Shown here in pieces: positions 1 through 9,100 of a DNA stretch of 64,000 nt (positions within the stretch are counted from its first letter, which is position 1; each line of letters begins with the position of its first letter). The notes under the pieces are model-generated. The model was not told the DNA's origin, did not search any database, and saw nothing but the letters and a program-made list of their open reading frames with translations. Location: the NCBI RefSeq assembly GCF_048820935.1, contig NZ_JBMERD010000008.1, positions 1-64,000 on the forward strand. The letters run 5' to 3'. The stretch is from Algicoccus sp048820935. GTDB taxonomy: Bacteria; Pseudomonadota; Gammaproteobacteria; Burkholderiales; Burkholderiaceae_B. A program made the position numbers and the translations under genes.

Positions 1-171
1 GACCACCCTTGGCACCGTCGCCTCGAGGCGCGATCTTGTTGATCCGTGCTGCCAAAGCTTTGAGATTCAAAAGCTCATCGATATTGGCCAGAGGGTCACC
101 GATCTGATCCAGCTTCTCGCGCTGACGCTCATCGGCAAAGAGTTCAAGCTTGATGGCACTACGTTTCATAG
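1..171 (-). CDS. IS5-family transposase, N-terminal fragment (runs off the window)
   Basis: The minus strand from an ATG at 171 encodes 57 residues beginning MKRSAIKLELFADERQ and running to ...APRGDGAKGG at the window edge. The pattern of a short basic start, a DPL segment, an AL-A-I segment and then APR with a GGRP-type run is that of the N-terminal domain of IS5-group transposases (DDE family, cut-and-paste). The catalytic domain lies outside the window. The element's terminal repeat should lie between 172 and about 300, but I could not identify it without the other end. This insertion sequence borders the patchwork of gene fragments to its right. Confidence 0.7.
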
Positions 172-522
172 CGTTTACGGGCAAAGAGGTGGCAATAGGG
201 TCATTTTAGGAATCGGCGCACTCAGCGGGGGTTATTCGAGATGCCCGATAGTCTATTGACACATCAGCACGAGAAGGGGCCGCTTGATATCGGAGAATAT
301 CGCTTCGATGCAGGATGACATGATTCGGTCCGGATTGTTATACGACACGGTGCATCCGTTTGTTTGGCATATTCTGCGAGATCTCGACCTTACACTCTGT
401 GAATTGCCATCAAAAGTGACGGTCTGAATAAATTTAATGTCAATTTCGCCGGTCTATGCTTCTCAGGTCCAGACATAACGCTCCACATCGCGGCGAAGTC
501 TCAAGCGTCTGGTTCTTATGAT
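172..522. other. gene-free stretch between IS fragment and phage remnant
   Basis: No convincing coding sequence is visible on either strand; the longest plus-strand reading from the ATG at 241 is only 25 codons. The base composition is more AT-rich than the prophage. The segment probably contains the upstream end of the insertion sequence and decayed intergenic DNA. Confidence 0.4.
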
Positions 523-873
523 CTATGCTCGCGGGACGATGTGAGGGTCAAGAAGAGCATCGGCGAAGCTGTGTGGTGCCATCACCATGGAGTTGCCTGG
601 ACTTACGCTTTCACGTTGTTCATACAGCGCGCCGACGCGTAGCAGCATCCACTGCCGGACAGAGGCGGGCACGTTCGAGGCATTACCGAATCCGCATGTG
701 ATGATGAGCTCACCGGGCGCATCGATGGTGAGTACGGGCGGTAAAAGTCCGTTTACGGAAAATGATGGGTCGTCGGACGTGATAGTTTGCACCGGAGTTA
801 AGCCGTAAAGCGATACCTCTCGGGCATCGTTTGCGATCACTGACCACGTTTGAGTGATGAGACGCTGTCCCAT
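523..873 (-). pseudogene. Truncated phage head-tail connector gene (phiE125 gp8 type), 3' part only
   Basis: The minus strand reads MGQRLITQTWSVIANDAREV and later SDDPSFSVN, VLTIDAPGELIITCGFGN and ASVRQWMLLRVGALYEQRE. This order (RLITQTW near a TGR motif, a YG/GFG turn, then an A-x-R-Q-x-L-L-L-x-G-x-L-Y-E-x-R-E helix) is the C-terminal half of phage head-tail connector proteins of the phiE125 gp8/gp6-like family. The usual N-terminal helical half is missing: homology stops at about 873, exactly where the helicase fragment begins on the opposite strand. It is therefore a 5'-truncated remnant of a phage other than the resident prophage, which has its own connector at 17181-17465. Confidence 0.65.
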
Positions 874-880
874 CAAAAAC

Positions 881-1666
881 TCGGCCTTCTCACGCGCGCA
901 GAATCTGCTGGTGCTAGCGGCGCAGGAGAAACAAGGCCGGGGCAAGTCGCCATCCAAGTACTTCGAGCGCCTGTTCTATGAGCTACCCAGCTGGCGTGAC
1001 GTTGACCTATCTGCGCTGACCTTCGAAGCGGTCAAACAGATCAACCTAAAGCGCGAATACTCGTTCACCTCGCACATCACTGTCTTCGAAAACTGCGCCG
1101 AGCAATACCGCTTCTTCAAAGAGCTGGAGTTCGCACCCGTTCGCGAGAGCCCGATGCTCTTCGGTACTTTGGTTCACCAGACCATCGAGGACATCCACAA
1201 GACCGTGCTGCGCGGTGAAGAACACGCTTTGAGCCTTGATGCCATCGAAGGCTGGTTCTCTGCGAACTACGCGATGCTGTCAAAAAAGGAGCGCGTCTAC
1301 TTGGCGCGACCGTCACAGCGGGCAGCGCTGGGGCACGTGCTGCGCTACTACGAGCGCGAGAAAGGCAACTGGGATCGCATCAAGGAGGCCGAGGTCGAGA
1401 TTTCGCTCATCAAGGATCAGTACATCTTGAGAGGCAGCGTTGACCTGGTTCGAGGCGAGAACGACACGGTAGAGATCATTGATTTCAAGTCCGAGAAGAA
1501 ACTCGATATGGAAAAAGATCGGGATCGCCTCCGCCAGTACCAGCACCAGCTGGAGGTGTACGCCCATCTGCTCGAGGAGCGCAACGGCAGGGGGGATACC
1601 AGTCCGATAGATGAGGCGGATATCCACGAGAAGTTGGTCGATCTATTTCCTGACCTGGAAAAATAA
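881..1666 (+). pseudogene. C-terminal nuclease fragment of a UvrD-like helicase (PD-(D/E)XK nuclease)
   Basis: The open frame starts in AFSRAQNLLVL, which matches helicase motif VI of UvrD/RecB-type enzymes, and continues without the helicase core. After a linker it shows an AddB/RecB-type PD-(D/E)XK nuclease: a His in LVHQTIEDIHKT, the catalytic core GSVDLVRGEND then EIIDFKS, and QLEVYAHLLEE (the Q-x-x-x-Y motif). The C terminus (DLFPDLEK) looks natural. Everything upstream of motif VI is gone and the reading frame runs back into the phage remnant, so this is a 5'-truncated relic, about 262 codons long, of a much larger helicase-nuclease of the kind often found in defence loci. An ATG at 854 would allow translation but lies in the foreign DNA. 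Function today is doubtful. Confidence 0.7.
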
Positions 1667-1671
1667 CCAGT

Positions 1672-1815
1672 CTATGACCTGGGGGCTGGGTTGAGGGCGC
1701 TTATGCCAGGTGCCCGACGACGTCGAGTCGCTCGGCTTCCAGCCGCGTATGCACCAACCAGTACCAGGAGCGTGGCCGCGGCCGTGAGCAGCCAGCTTTG
1801 AATGCGGTCCCACAT
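1672..1815 (-). CDS. Small membrane protein, probably truncated inner-membrane spanin (Rz-like)
   Basis: A 47-residue reading frame starts at an ATG at 1815, sharing one base with the stop of the lysozyme-like gene (TGATG). It begins MWDRIQSWLLTAAATLLVLVGAYAAG, a single transmembrane segment typical of Rz-type spanins that follow holin and endolysin in phage lysis cassettes. The periplasmic coiled-coil part expected after it is absent: the tail is Arg- and Pro-rich and ends within six bases of the helicase fragment's stop. I infer that the gene was cut at the prophage edge. Assignment rests on position and the membrane segment only. Confidence 0.4.
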   Translation of the reverse strand: MWDRIQSWLLTAAATLLVLVGAYAAGSRATRRRRAPGISALNPAPRS

Positions 1816-2495
1816 CACAGCACTCCCTGTTGGTGGCGTTTGACCTGAGACCAAGCAATGAAGATGGCAACGCCTACGAGCGTGAGGCCAATGGCCACTC
1901 GTACGATCGATCCACTTGTAAGATGTCCGTCAGCCTGGGTGATGGCTTCGGTGACCTGTGGCAGCGCATCGGCGAGTTCTGCCAGACCCACGCCACCGGT
2001 GGCTGTGGCACCGATCGTTTCTCTCGTGAGCGGGATCTTGCCTGCTGTGCGCGTCGGGCGCTCCACACCGGCCAACTCCAACCCTTTGTCGAGGGTTGAG
2101 GCGTCATACCAGGTGCTGGGCGTAGCAAGTGGCCCACGGCCGTTCTCGTGTCGGATGATGGCTTGTGCGACGGCGAGCAGGTCTTTGTAGCAATGCATGT
2201 CCAGCGACTGGTTGGCAGCTAACCCGGTTTGCCGGGCAACCGCTTGTACATAGCTCTGCGTGTTGTTCTCTACGGGCGGGGCCCAGCGAGAGATGATCTG
2301 AGCGATGGTGCGCAGACCGTACTTGTCCTGGTAGGTGATGAGAGTCCGAGCCAGAGCCCGGATACCGTAGACGGGCGACTGAAACGTGCAGAAAGCCGGA
2401 TCAGGCTGATTTGACGCCAGTCCTTGCCACGGATCGCCGTGGCGCAAGTTGCCCGGATTGTTGTTGCGGATACCGCGAGGCAGCGTGTTTGCCAT
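1815..2495 (-). CDS. Phage lysozyme-like/structural protein with C-terminal membrane segment
   Basis: The 226-residue product starts MANTLPRGIRNNNPGNLRHG, a signature of phage peptidoglycan-degrading or virion structural proteins annotated as muramidase-like. The motif TFQSPVYGIRALARTLITYQ and a QSYVQAVARQTG helix follow, consistent with a goose-type lysozyme/transglycosylase-like fold. The C terminus has one hydrophobic helix (VRVAIGLTLVGVAIFIAW), so the protein may be membrane-anchored. GGAGG lies 8 bases before the ATG at 2495; a GTG nine bases upstream is in frame but has no spacing advantage. It overlaps neither neighbour by more than a base. Likely role: cell-wall degradation at lysis or during entry. 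Confidence 0.55.
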   Translation of the reverse strand: MANTLPRGIRNNNPGNLRHGDPWQGLASNQPDPAFCTFQSPVYGIRALARTLITYQDKYGLRTIAQIISRWAPPVENNTQSYVQAVARQTGLAANQSLDMHCYKDLLAVAQAIIRHENGRGPLATPSTWYDASTLDKGLELAGVERPTRTAGKIPLTRETIGATATGGVGLAELADALPQVTEAITQADGHLTSGSIVRVAIGLTLVGVAIFIAWSQVKRHQQGVL

Positions 2496-2496
2496 G

Positions 2497-2754
2497 TCAG
2501 GCACCTCCTTTGAATTTGCTCCAGGCAGCGGCGATGGCCACTGCTGCTGCGCTGATGTAGCCGAATGGCTTGGCCAGTCGTCCGATCATGTGCAAGACAC
2601 GAAACCCACCCTGCAGGGCCGTGAACATGTCGATCATGGCGCTGGTGTCAGCCTCCATCTGGTCGAGACGCTCCTCGATGCGGTCCAGGCGGTTCTGGAT
2701 GCGGGTGAGCTGCGTGTGCATCTGATCGAACTCTTCGCGTGTGACTTGGCACAT
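2497..2754 (-). CDS. Holin-like protein (coiled coil plus membrane segment)
   Basis: The ATG at 2754 follows an AAGGAA ribosome site. The 85-residue product has an N-terminal amphipathic coiled coil rich in Q, R and E with repeated L/I spacing (LTRIQNRLDRIEERLDQME), then a hydrophobic helix near the C terminus (FGYISAAAVAIAAAWSKF). That layout matches small phage holin-associated or haemolysin XhlA-like proteins. Its place directly before the lysozyme-like gene supports a lysis role. No sequence motif is decisive. Confidence 0.45.
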   Translation of the reverse strand: MCQVTREEFDQMHTQLTRIQNRLDRIEERLDQMEADTSAMIDMFTALQGGFRVLHMIGRLAKPFGYISAAAVAIAAAWSKFKGGA

Positions 2755-2772
2755 GGCGTTTCCTTCAAGGGT

Positions 2773-2797
2773 AAAAAAGCCCCCGAAGTGGGGGCGG
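2773..2797 (-). terminator. Intrinsic terminator before the lysis genes
   Basis: Read on the minus strand this is a GCCCCC-ACTT-CGGGGGC hairpin followed by six T residues. It lies just upstream of the ribosome site of the holin-like gene, so it ends or attenuates minus-strand late transcription before the lysis cassette. Confidence 0.75.
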
Positions 2798-2912
2798 TGG
2801 ACATTGCAAATAGACCATCTGGAAAAATGATGAGTATCTCTTGTCATCAGGGTCCGTCGAGATAAGCGCAGGCTTTACACTTCTGGCATGACTTTCATTA
2901 AGTGAGGGGTGT

Positions 2913-3893
2913 GTGGCGCGGCTCGAGCGAAATCAGCGGGTGGAAAGCTTAAAGGGGTTACTGATCTTTCTTGTTGTCCTTGGGCATTTTCTCGAACCAT
3001 TTTTGACGCGCCCTGAAATCGCACGTCTCTACAAGTTCATCTATGCGTTCCATATGCCAGCGTTTGTTTTCTTGTCTGGTTTATTTGCGCGAGCTGCGAG
3101 TACGAGCGAGGCTTGGCGTATGGTCAAACCCCTGCTATTGATCTTTCTCACCTTTGCCATCGCGTACGAATGCGTTCACTATCTGCTTTTTCGTGAGATG
3201 TCCCAGTACGCCCATCAGCTCGCGCCTTATTGGATATTGTGGTACCTCGTGAGCTTGGCCTGTTGGCGCCTAGTTGCCCCTACCGTTCGAGCGCTTCCGT
3301 ATGCCGTAGTTAGCGTGACGGTGTTTTCGCTGGCCGTGCTGAGCACTCCATTCGTGGGTTATCCATTTAGTCTGGCTCGGACCTTCACGTTTCTACCCTT
3401 TTTCGTGGTGGGAATCTTGTATGGAAACGATCTTCTTCGCCTCGGTGCTTGTGGTCGCTTCCCGACATTCATCGCGGGAGCGCTCTTGATGTTGCTGGTG
3501 TTTTGGACATCTCAGATGTTCAGCTTTCAGCTTTTGTGGGGCAGCGTTTCTCTTGTGAGATTGAGTCCTGACTTATCGCAATCCTTGCTAGAACGCGTGG
3601 TCCTATACGGTGTTAGTTTTGCGGGCATTGTGGCGTTGTTGTGGATTGTGAACATAGCACTCCCCGTGCTTTCGCGATGGGGAGCAAACTCTTTGTCTGT
3701 CTATGCATGGCATGGCTTGGTGGTCATGGTTGTGAAAGCGAGGTTCTCACCGGACGCTAGTTCCATGTCAGCCGTTGAACTCATAGGCATCTTGGCCGTG
3801 GTGTCAGCGTGCCTTTGCTTCATTTTTTCGAGCTATCAGGTGACTCGCATGATGACTGCACTTTTTTATTCGAAGAGCAAGCCAATGCCGTAA
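2913..3893 (+). CDS. Acyltransferase 3 family membrane protein (prophage cargo)
   Basis: The GTG at 2913 gives a 326-residue polytopic membrane protein beginning RNQRVESLKGLLIFLVVLGH, followed by FIYAFHMPAFVFLSGLF. The early catalytic-type His in VLGH, the FHMP-FVFLSG segment and about ten hydrophobic helices are characteristic of acyltransferase 3 (OafA/NodX-like) enzymes that O-acetylate surface polysaccharides. It is transcribed opposite to the late operon, between fibre and lysis genes, and is visibly more AT-rich. Its last 28 bases overlap the 3' end of the fibre-like gene. These are marks of a moron (independently acquired cargo gene). I infer a role in changing the host's surface glycan, for example to block superinfection; the substrate is unknown. 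Confidence 0.8.
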   Translation: MARLERNQRVESLKGLLIFLVVLGHFLEPFLTRPEIARLYKFIYAFHMPAFVFLSGLFARAASTSEAWRMVKPLLLIFLTFAIAYECVHYLLFREMSQYAHQLAPYWILWYLVSLACWRLVAPTVRALPYAVVSVTVFSLAVLSTPFVGYPFSLARTFTFLPFFVVGILYGNDLLRLGACGRFPTFIAGALLMLLVFWTSQMFSFQLLWGSVSLVRLSPDLSQSLLERVVLYGVSFAGIVALLWIVNIALPVLSRWGANSLSVYAWHGLVVMVVKARFSPDASSMSAVELIGILAVVSACLCFIFSSYQVTRMMTALFYSKSKPMP

Positions 3894-5014
3894 GCACCTG
3901 TGGCGCTCGACGAGAACTGGCTCACGTCGGTTGCCAGCGGGTCATTGTTGCGGTACCACCGGCGGATCACTGCGTCATTGTCAGAGAGGTATGACGTGAA
4001 GGTCGTCGGTTTGGCGCTGACATAGATTCTGCTGCCGGACATGCTGCCAACCCGACAAGCGGCGCTGTCGGTGCCATCAGTTCGCACAAGGGCCATGATG
4101 TAGGCTTGGTCCTTCAAAAGCGGCACGGGTGGTGAGAGCTGAAAAAGGTGCTCTTGCAGTCCGGTTCTAGTCGGCAGAAACGCCATGCCGCTAGCAACTG
4201 AGCCAACGATTGCTCCTGTGTCGGAATTGATCGCGAATATGCAGCCGACGTAGGTTGAGCCAGCGGGTGGGTTGAAAGCCGCGAGGATACCTGTACAGCG
4301 CTGATCTTCGGAAAGAGTGAACTGATTCGCCAGTGTCGCGTATGCTCCTGTATCGTTGCCGGACACAGAAGCATCCACGCGCAGGAAGTTCTGAGCACTA
4401 ACTGAGTCGCTGGCCCACTCCACGCCATCTTCGTATTCATTGACGGTCAGAACCTTTCCGGCGTTGCCAGTGAAATCGGGATAGGCTGCGGTTCCGCCTT
4501 CACCGCCACCCGGGGCACTGATGCGAAGCTCTCCTGCGACTGTTTCACCCAGGGTAATGTTGGTGCCGGCCAGCAGACGCACCCACTGGCCATCGGTGCG
4601 CACGTAATAGCCGTCGCCGGGCACCTCCACCACACCAGTGGTTTGGCCGCCAGCCACGGCGGTTCGCACATTGGTGCCATCACAGTACAGAATGGCCATC
4701 TGCGCACTGCTCACAATCACCTGGGCGCCACCACTTTGTGGCGTCTTGACAGTGATCGCTTCGGGTCCACCATTGCGCAGCGCAAAGAGACGGCTCGAGG
4801 GCCATACGGTGACCGTGCGCGGCTGCGTGTGCCCCATGCAGTTGAAGCAGAAGTTTCGGGTGTATTGCGGCTGAGTGAGTACTGCATCACCCTCTGACAG
4901 ATCGACGGTCAGGACCTCCGAGAAGGCCGCATCCAGACCCAGTGCCTGGTCGTTGATCGTCACTTCTTTCTGGTTCTGGTTCGGCGCGACCAGCGGCAAG
5001 TTCAGGTTGTTCAT
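3866..5014 (-). CDS. Putative tail fibre/receptor-binding protein
   Basis: A 382-residue protein starting MNNLNLPLVAPNQNQKEVTI; its ATG overlaps the upstream stop (ATGA). The N-terminal half resembles the DUF2793-type region of phage tail proteins (QKEVTINDAL, then repeated beta segments such as ITVKTPQSGGAQV and a GDGYYVRTDGQWVRL turn). A Gly-rich linker (APGGGEGGTA) separates a C-terminal beta-rich domain. It is the last gene of the tail block, the usual place for receptor binding. The C-terminal domain is not recognised. It converges with and slightly overlaps the acyltransferase gene. Confidence 0.6.
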   Translation of the reverse strand: MNNLNLPLVAPNQNQKEVTINDQALGLDAAFSEVLTVDLSEGDAVLTQPQYTRNFCFNCMGHTQPRTVTVWPSSRLFALRNGGPEAITVKTPQSGGAQVIVSSAQMAILYCDGTNVRTAVAGGQTTGVVEVPGDGYYVRTDGQWVRLLAGTNITLGETVAGELRISAPGGGEGGTAAYPDFTGNAGKVLTVNEYEDGVEWASDSVSAQNFLRVDASVSGNDTGAYATLANQFTLSEDQRCTGILAAFNPPAGSTYVGCIFAINSDTGAIVGSVASGMAFLPTRTGLQEHLFQLSPPVPLLKDQAYIMALVRTDGTDSAACRVGSMSGSRIYVSAKPTTFTSYLSDNDAVIRRWYRNNDPLATDVSQFSSSATGAYGIGLLFE

Positions 5015-6162
5015 TCTTTCACCTCGTAACCAAACACGGTGTTGTCGATGGTGTCAATGTCCCAAGCTGAGTCGTCGGGCGCTTTGGCCAACACGTAGGG
5101 GTCGGCACCGTTATAGGTCGAAGACAGGTGATGCCCGAAAGGATTGCGCGCGGTCTGACCGTTTGTAATGACCACCTGATCGAGGCTTCGATCACCCACA
5201 TCGGCTTTGGCGGCATAGGTGTTCATCATGACGCCCAAGATGGTGGCATCCGGATCCAGCCCAGACGTGTCGACTGTGAACGTGTCGGCCTTGTCATTGG
5301 CCGCGGGCGAGACGTTGTAGGTGGCGTCGCTTAGCGTGGTTTTGTTGACCGCCTCGAGGTTGCCCGCTGCACCGTCGGGGGTCCAGGTAATGTCGTCCTG
5401 CGCAAGAAGCGGCACACGCTTGAACCGTACAGGCCCCAATCGAGCGTTGAAGCTGTCTCCCGTGCCATCCAGCACGAAGATATCGTCGACCACGATATAA
5501 CAGTCGGCCAGGGTATTTGGGCTTGTGCGAACGGAGCCCAGCATCCATCCCAACGTATCCACACGGTCGAGCGATTCAACGTACACGTCTTCCAGCTCCT
5601 TGTGACCGTTGAGCCAGATTGTCACGCGGTGCGTTGCCGGGTTCAGTTCCATCTCGAGGTGGTACTCGGTCTCGACCGCAATCTGGGTGTTGCCGCTTTG
5701 TCCTGCAACCCATAGATGCTGATCGACGAGCATCAGGGCAGTTGCTGCCCAGACCTCCAGGGGATCCAGGCCCGACGTGTTCTCGGGAACTTCCAGACCT
5801 CCGTTCCAGCCAATGATGGGACGCGGGTAGTCAATGTCGGGCGAACGCGGTTTCCACGAGAACATCCCACCGATGAAATGCGCTTGCGTCGGGTTCTCTG
5901 TGGTGACGCTCACCGTGCAGATGGAAGCCGCCTTCCCGGGCTCAGACCCAAAGAAGACGAGGGCTTTTTCTGAGCCGATGGGAATCGGACATCGGGACGC
6001 TTCAAACACGCCAACGGCGCAGCCGCGATCGCCACTGGTCTTGAACGTGGTCAGCGGGCGCATCCAGCGCTCGGTGTCAGCAGGCACATGGGTCGCGTTG
6101 ACCTTGCCCCCAATGGAGGTCTGGGTCGGGACCGCATCAAGGTTGTCTCCGTACAGAAGCAT
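5011..6162 (-). CDS. Phage tail protein, lectin-like (fibre-associated)
   Basis: The in-frame TTG at 6168 is passed over for the ATG at 6162, which has AAGGA at proper spacing and starts 2 bases after the hub gene's stop. The 383-residue product is beta-rich; segments such as VETEYHLEMELNPATHRVTI-WLNG and VVDDIFVLDGTGDSFNARLGP have the look of a concanavalin-like (LamG-type) jelly roll, which would bind carbohydrate. No enzyme motif is visible. Position between hub and fibre suggests a tail-tip accessory or fibre protein. Confidence 0.55.
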   Translation of the reverse strand: MLLYGDNLDAVPTQTSIGGKVNATHVPADTERWMRPLTTFKTSGDRGCAVGVFEASRCPIPIGSEKALVFFGSEPGKAASICTVSVTTENPTQAHFIGGMFSWKPRSPDIDYPRPIIGWNGGLEVPENTSGLDPLEVWAATALMLVDQHLWVAGQSGNTQIAVETEYHLEMELNPATHRVTIWLNGHKELEDVYVESLDRVDTLGWMLGSVRTSPNTLADCYIVVDDIFVLDGTGDSFNARLGPVRFKRVPLLAQDDITWTPDGAAGNLEAVNKTTLSDATYNVSPAANDKADTFTVDTSGLDPDATILGVMMNTYAAKADVGDRSLDQVVITNGQTARNPFGHHLSSTYNGADPYVLAKAPDDSAWDIDTIDNTVFGYEVKE

Positions 6163-6164
6163 GA

Positions 6165-9100
6165 TCAAGTTTCCTTTTCAATGATGAAGGTTGTGAGTTG
6201 TGTGGATTGAAGGGCTGGTTTGGGGAGCTGCTCGATCGCGAAGGCCGAGGTCTGGGCTGTGTGCACCGTGGCAGACGGCAGCTTCACCACGGCAAACACC
6301 GACGCTTGCGCAACCTCTAACAGTGGTGCCGGCAAGCCTTGCAGCGCAAAGACCGAAAGCTGAGCAGCAAGCCCGGAGGGTGGTGGCATGCCTTCGAGGG
6401 CAAATACCGCCATTTGCGCAGCCCGCAGGCGCGGTGGCGGAATGCGCTCAATGGCAAAGCTTGCGAGCTGCGCTGCAGTAATCGCCGCACGCGAGTGCAC
6501 CATCAGGCTCGGAAAGCCTCTGCCCACAAAGTCCGACATCTGATAGACCACAAAGCTTGCTGCATCCAGACCGTCTTCTGCCATCATGACGTTGGTGTAG
6601 AAAGCTTGGGGTTCGTTTGTCACTAGTGTGCGCACGATCTCGTTGTCGGCGTAAACGTCGATCTCGTATTTCTCGGCCACTTCCAGAAGCGGCACATCAC
6701 CCACGCCCGCCACCAAGCCACCACGCAGCCGGGTGCGACGCACCCACGTGATCTCGATGCCGGCCTCTGTGTGCGTTACCTGAACATGCCAGGGGGCATA
6801 AGGTCGGTATTCGTTGCCCGCGACGGTGGTGAAGCGCACATCGCCGTCCTGGGGCAGTTGATTGCCGCCACGGCCGCGGTAGGTGGCCAAGGTTCCAAGG
6901 CGTTCTGTAGGCAGGACTGTGGCGCCAATGACATCCTCGTTTAGCAGCACAAAGGCGCAGCCAGCGGGTGTGGTGCCATCAAATGCCCAGGCATCCGTGC
7001 CGCGTCTTCCGCGCAGCAGACCGCGAAGGAGGTAGCTGCCGTCCTCCTGCAGATAGGCTTGTCGAAACTGAATCACCTCGGCCTGATTGGTGTTGCGGAT
7101 GATGGCTGCCGCATTGGCACCGGCCACAAGCTCGGCTTGTGAGACGGTTTCCAACTCGCCATGGAGAAGCATGACGTGCAGTTCGGCTTTTTCGTTGGTG
7201 GCAAAGACGTCCCACTTCGTGGCCGGTGCCAGGGGCGCAAGCAGTGCGCCGTGCACCGTCGAGTACGGCATGGAGTCGACAGCCTTGAACGTGTCATCAC
7301 TTTCAAGCCGATCCAGCGCTCCGCCGCGCCAGTTGTCCGTCAGCCCGCCCATGGTGTAGTAGAGGAGCAACTTGGTGCCCATCTGGTCGTTGGCATCTTC
7401 CAGGTAGGGGGTGGGCAGCAGATACAGCCTAGTCACCATTTCCACGGGGAGCGTCTGCTCGACGACCCCATGACCGCTTTCTGCTTGCACGGCACTTACG
7501 TACTGGCTGCTGTCTTGGGCGACTGCTTCAATCTCAAGCACGAGATTCGCGCCCAGTGTGGTGGATTCCACGAGCGCATCCACCGGATAGGCATCGGGTT
7601 GCAGGATGGTGATGGTGTCCCCGGGTGTGAGCAGAAGCGTCGGGCGTGGGCTGCGCAGCTTGTACTTGGTGCGGCCATTCCAGGCTTGCATGAGAAGCGC
7701 GTCTGCGGATTGTTTGGCCACATTGGCGTGCACTGCTGCAGGCACTTCCACCGACTGACGATTGCGCGAGCGCATGGTGTCAAAGCCTTCGTTGCCCACA
7801 TAGCGCTGGCGATACACCGTCGACATCTCGAACACCATGTCGGCGTCGGAATAGGTGACCGCCACTGATTGGGGCAGAGCAATGTCTTCGGTGCGCGAGA
7901 TCTTGAGCACCTCATCACTGCCCGCAATCAGATCGTCCGTGTGCAGGGTGGCAACTGGCGTGGAACCGCGACGCACCCACTTGAGTTCACTGGCCGCTTC
8001 CACGGCATCGAAGTTGTAGAGCGAGCCCAAGGGTTCGAGCACGCCTCGAGCTTCGGTGGGCTTGGCCTGCAGATAACCAATGACGGAGAGATCAGCCACA
8101 CCGGACAGATCACCGGGATCCACACCGACCTCGTTGCTCACGTCTTCAATGATGCCGGCCACAGAGGTGCCCGAGACCTGCCCGCGGTCGAGGAAGTACG
8201 CACTGTTGCCTTTGACCAGGACCGTGGACTGACTGTCCCAGGCGGTCGGGTCACCGCTGCCAGCGGTGGGATAGAAGCCCAGCACTTCACCTGTGGAGGT
8301 GGAAAGCACGTAGCGCCCCGAGACACCGTCCTTCTTGCCGCGCACGGCCAGCGTGCGACCCGTCAGTCGTGTGCCGTAGCTCGCTCCGAAACGGTGCAGG
8401 TAAATGCTGTTCCAGGTGAAACTCTCATCAGCACAAAAGCGCCATAGCACCGAACCCGATGGTGAAAGTTTGACGGTGAAAACCCCGTCGCAAGCTGAGA
8501 GGATGAATCCCTTGTCAAAAGGGTCGACCAGGATGTAGTCAATGGGCGAGTAGTTGGGCCCACCGTAGACCGAGTCCCTGAAGGCTTGAACGCGACCCTC
8601 GGGGTCGATCATGGGCAGCGTCACCGTGATGCAGCCGACCTTGTTGAGTGTTGGCTCTGCGCGCCATTTGCCGGTTGGAATCAAGCCACCGATCTTGTCG
8701 ATCACGACTTCGTCTGTCACTTCGATGGTGTCGAGCAACAGCGTGGTCGATGATTCACCTGTATGCAGCCACGCCACGGTGGCTGAGCCCACGTCCTCAG
8801 AAATGAGCGCCATCCACGAGTGCCAGCCGCGCATGCCGGCCACGTTGGGGTCGTAGAGCAAGGTCTCGCCAGAGGCCACGTCTACGATCGTCGTACCGCC
8901 ATAGCCCGTGCCAGCGGCGATGAAGTAGTAGTCCGACATCGCCACAAAGGCGATCAGACGTCGTTGCCCTGTGAGCAGGCTGTCGTACTCACACAGCAGA
9001 CTGCGCTGCCCGTTCAGATGCACGGCATCGCCGAAGTTGTTGCCCCGAAAGAGCACGCGCGTATCGTGCAAGAGTGCCAATGAATGGGCGTCGTAGACCG

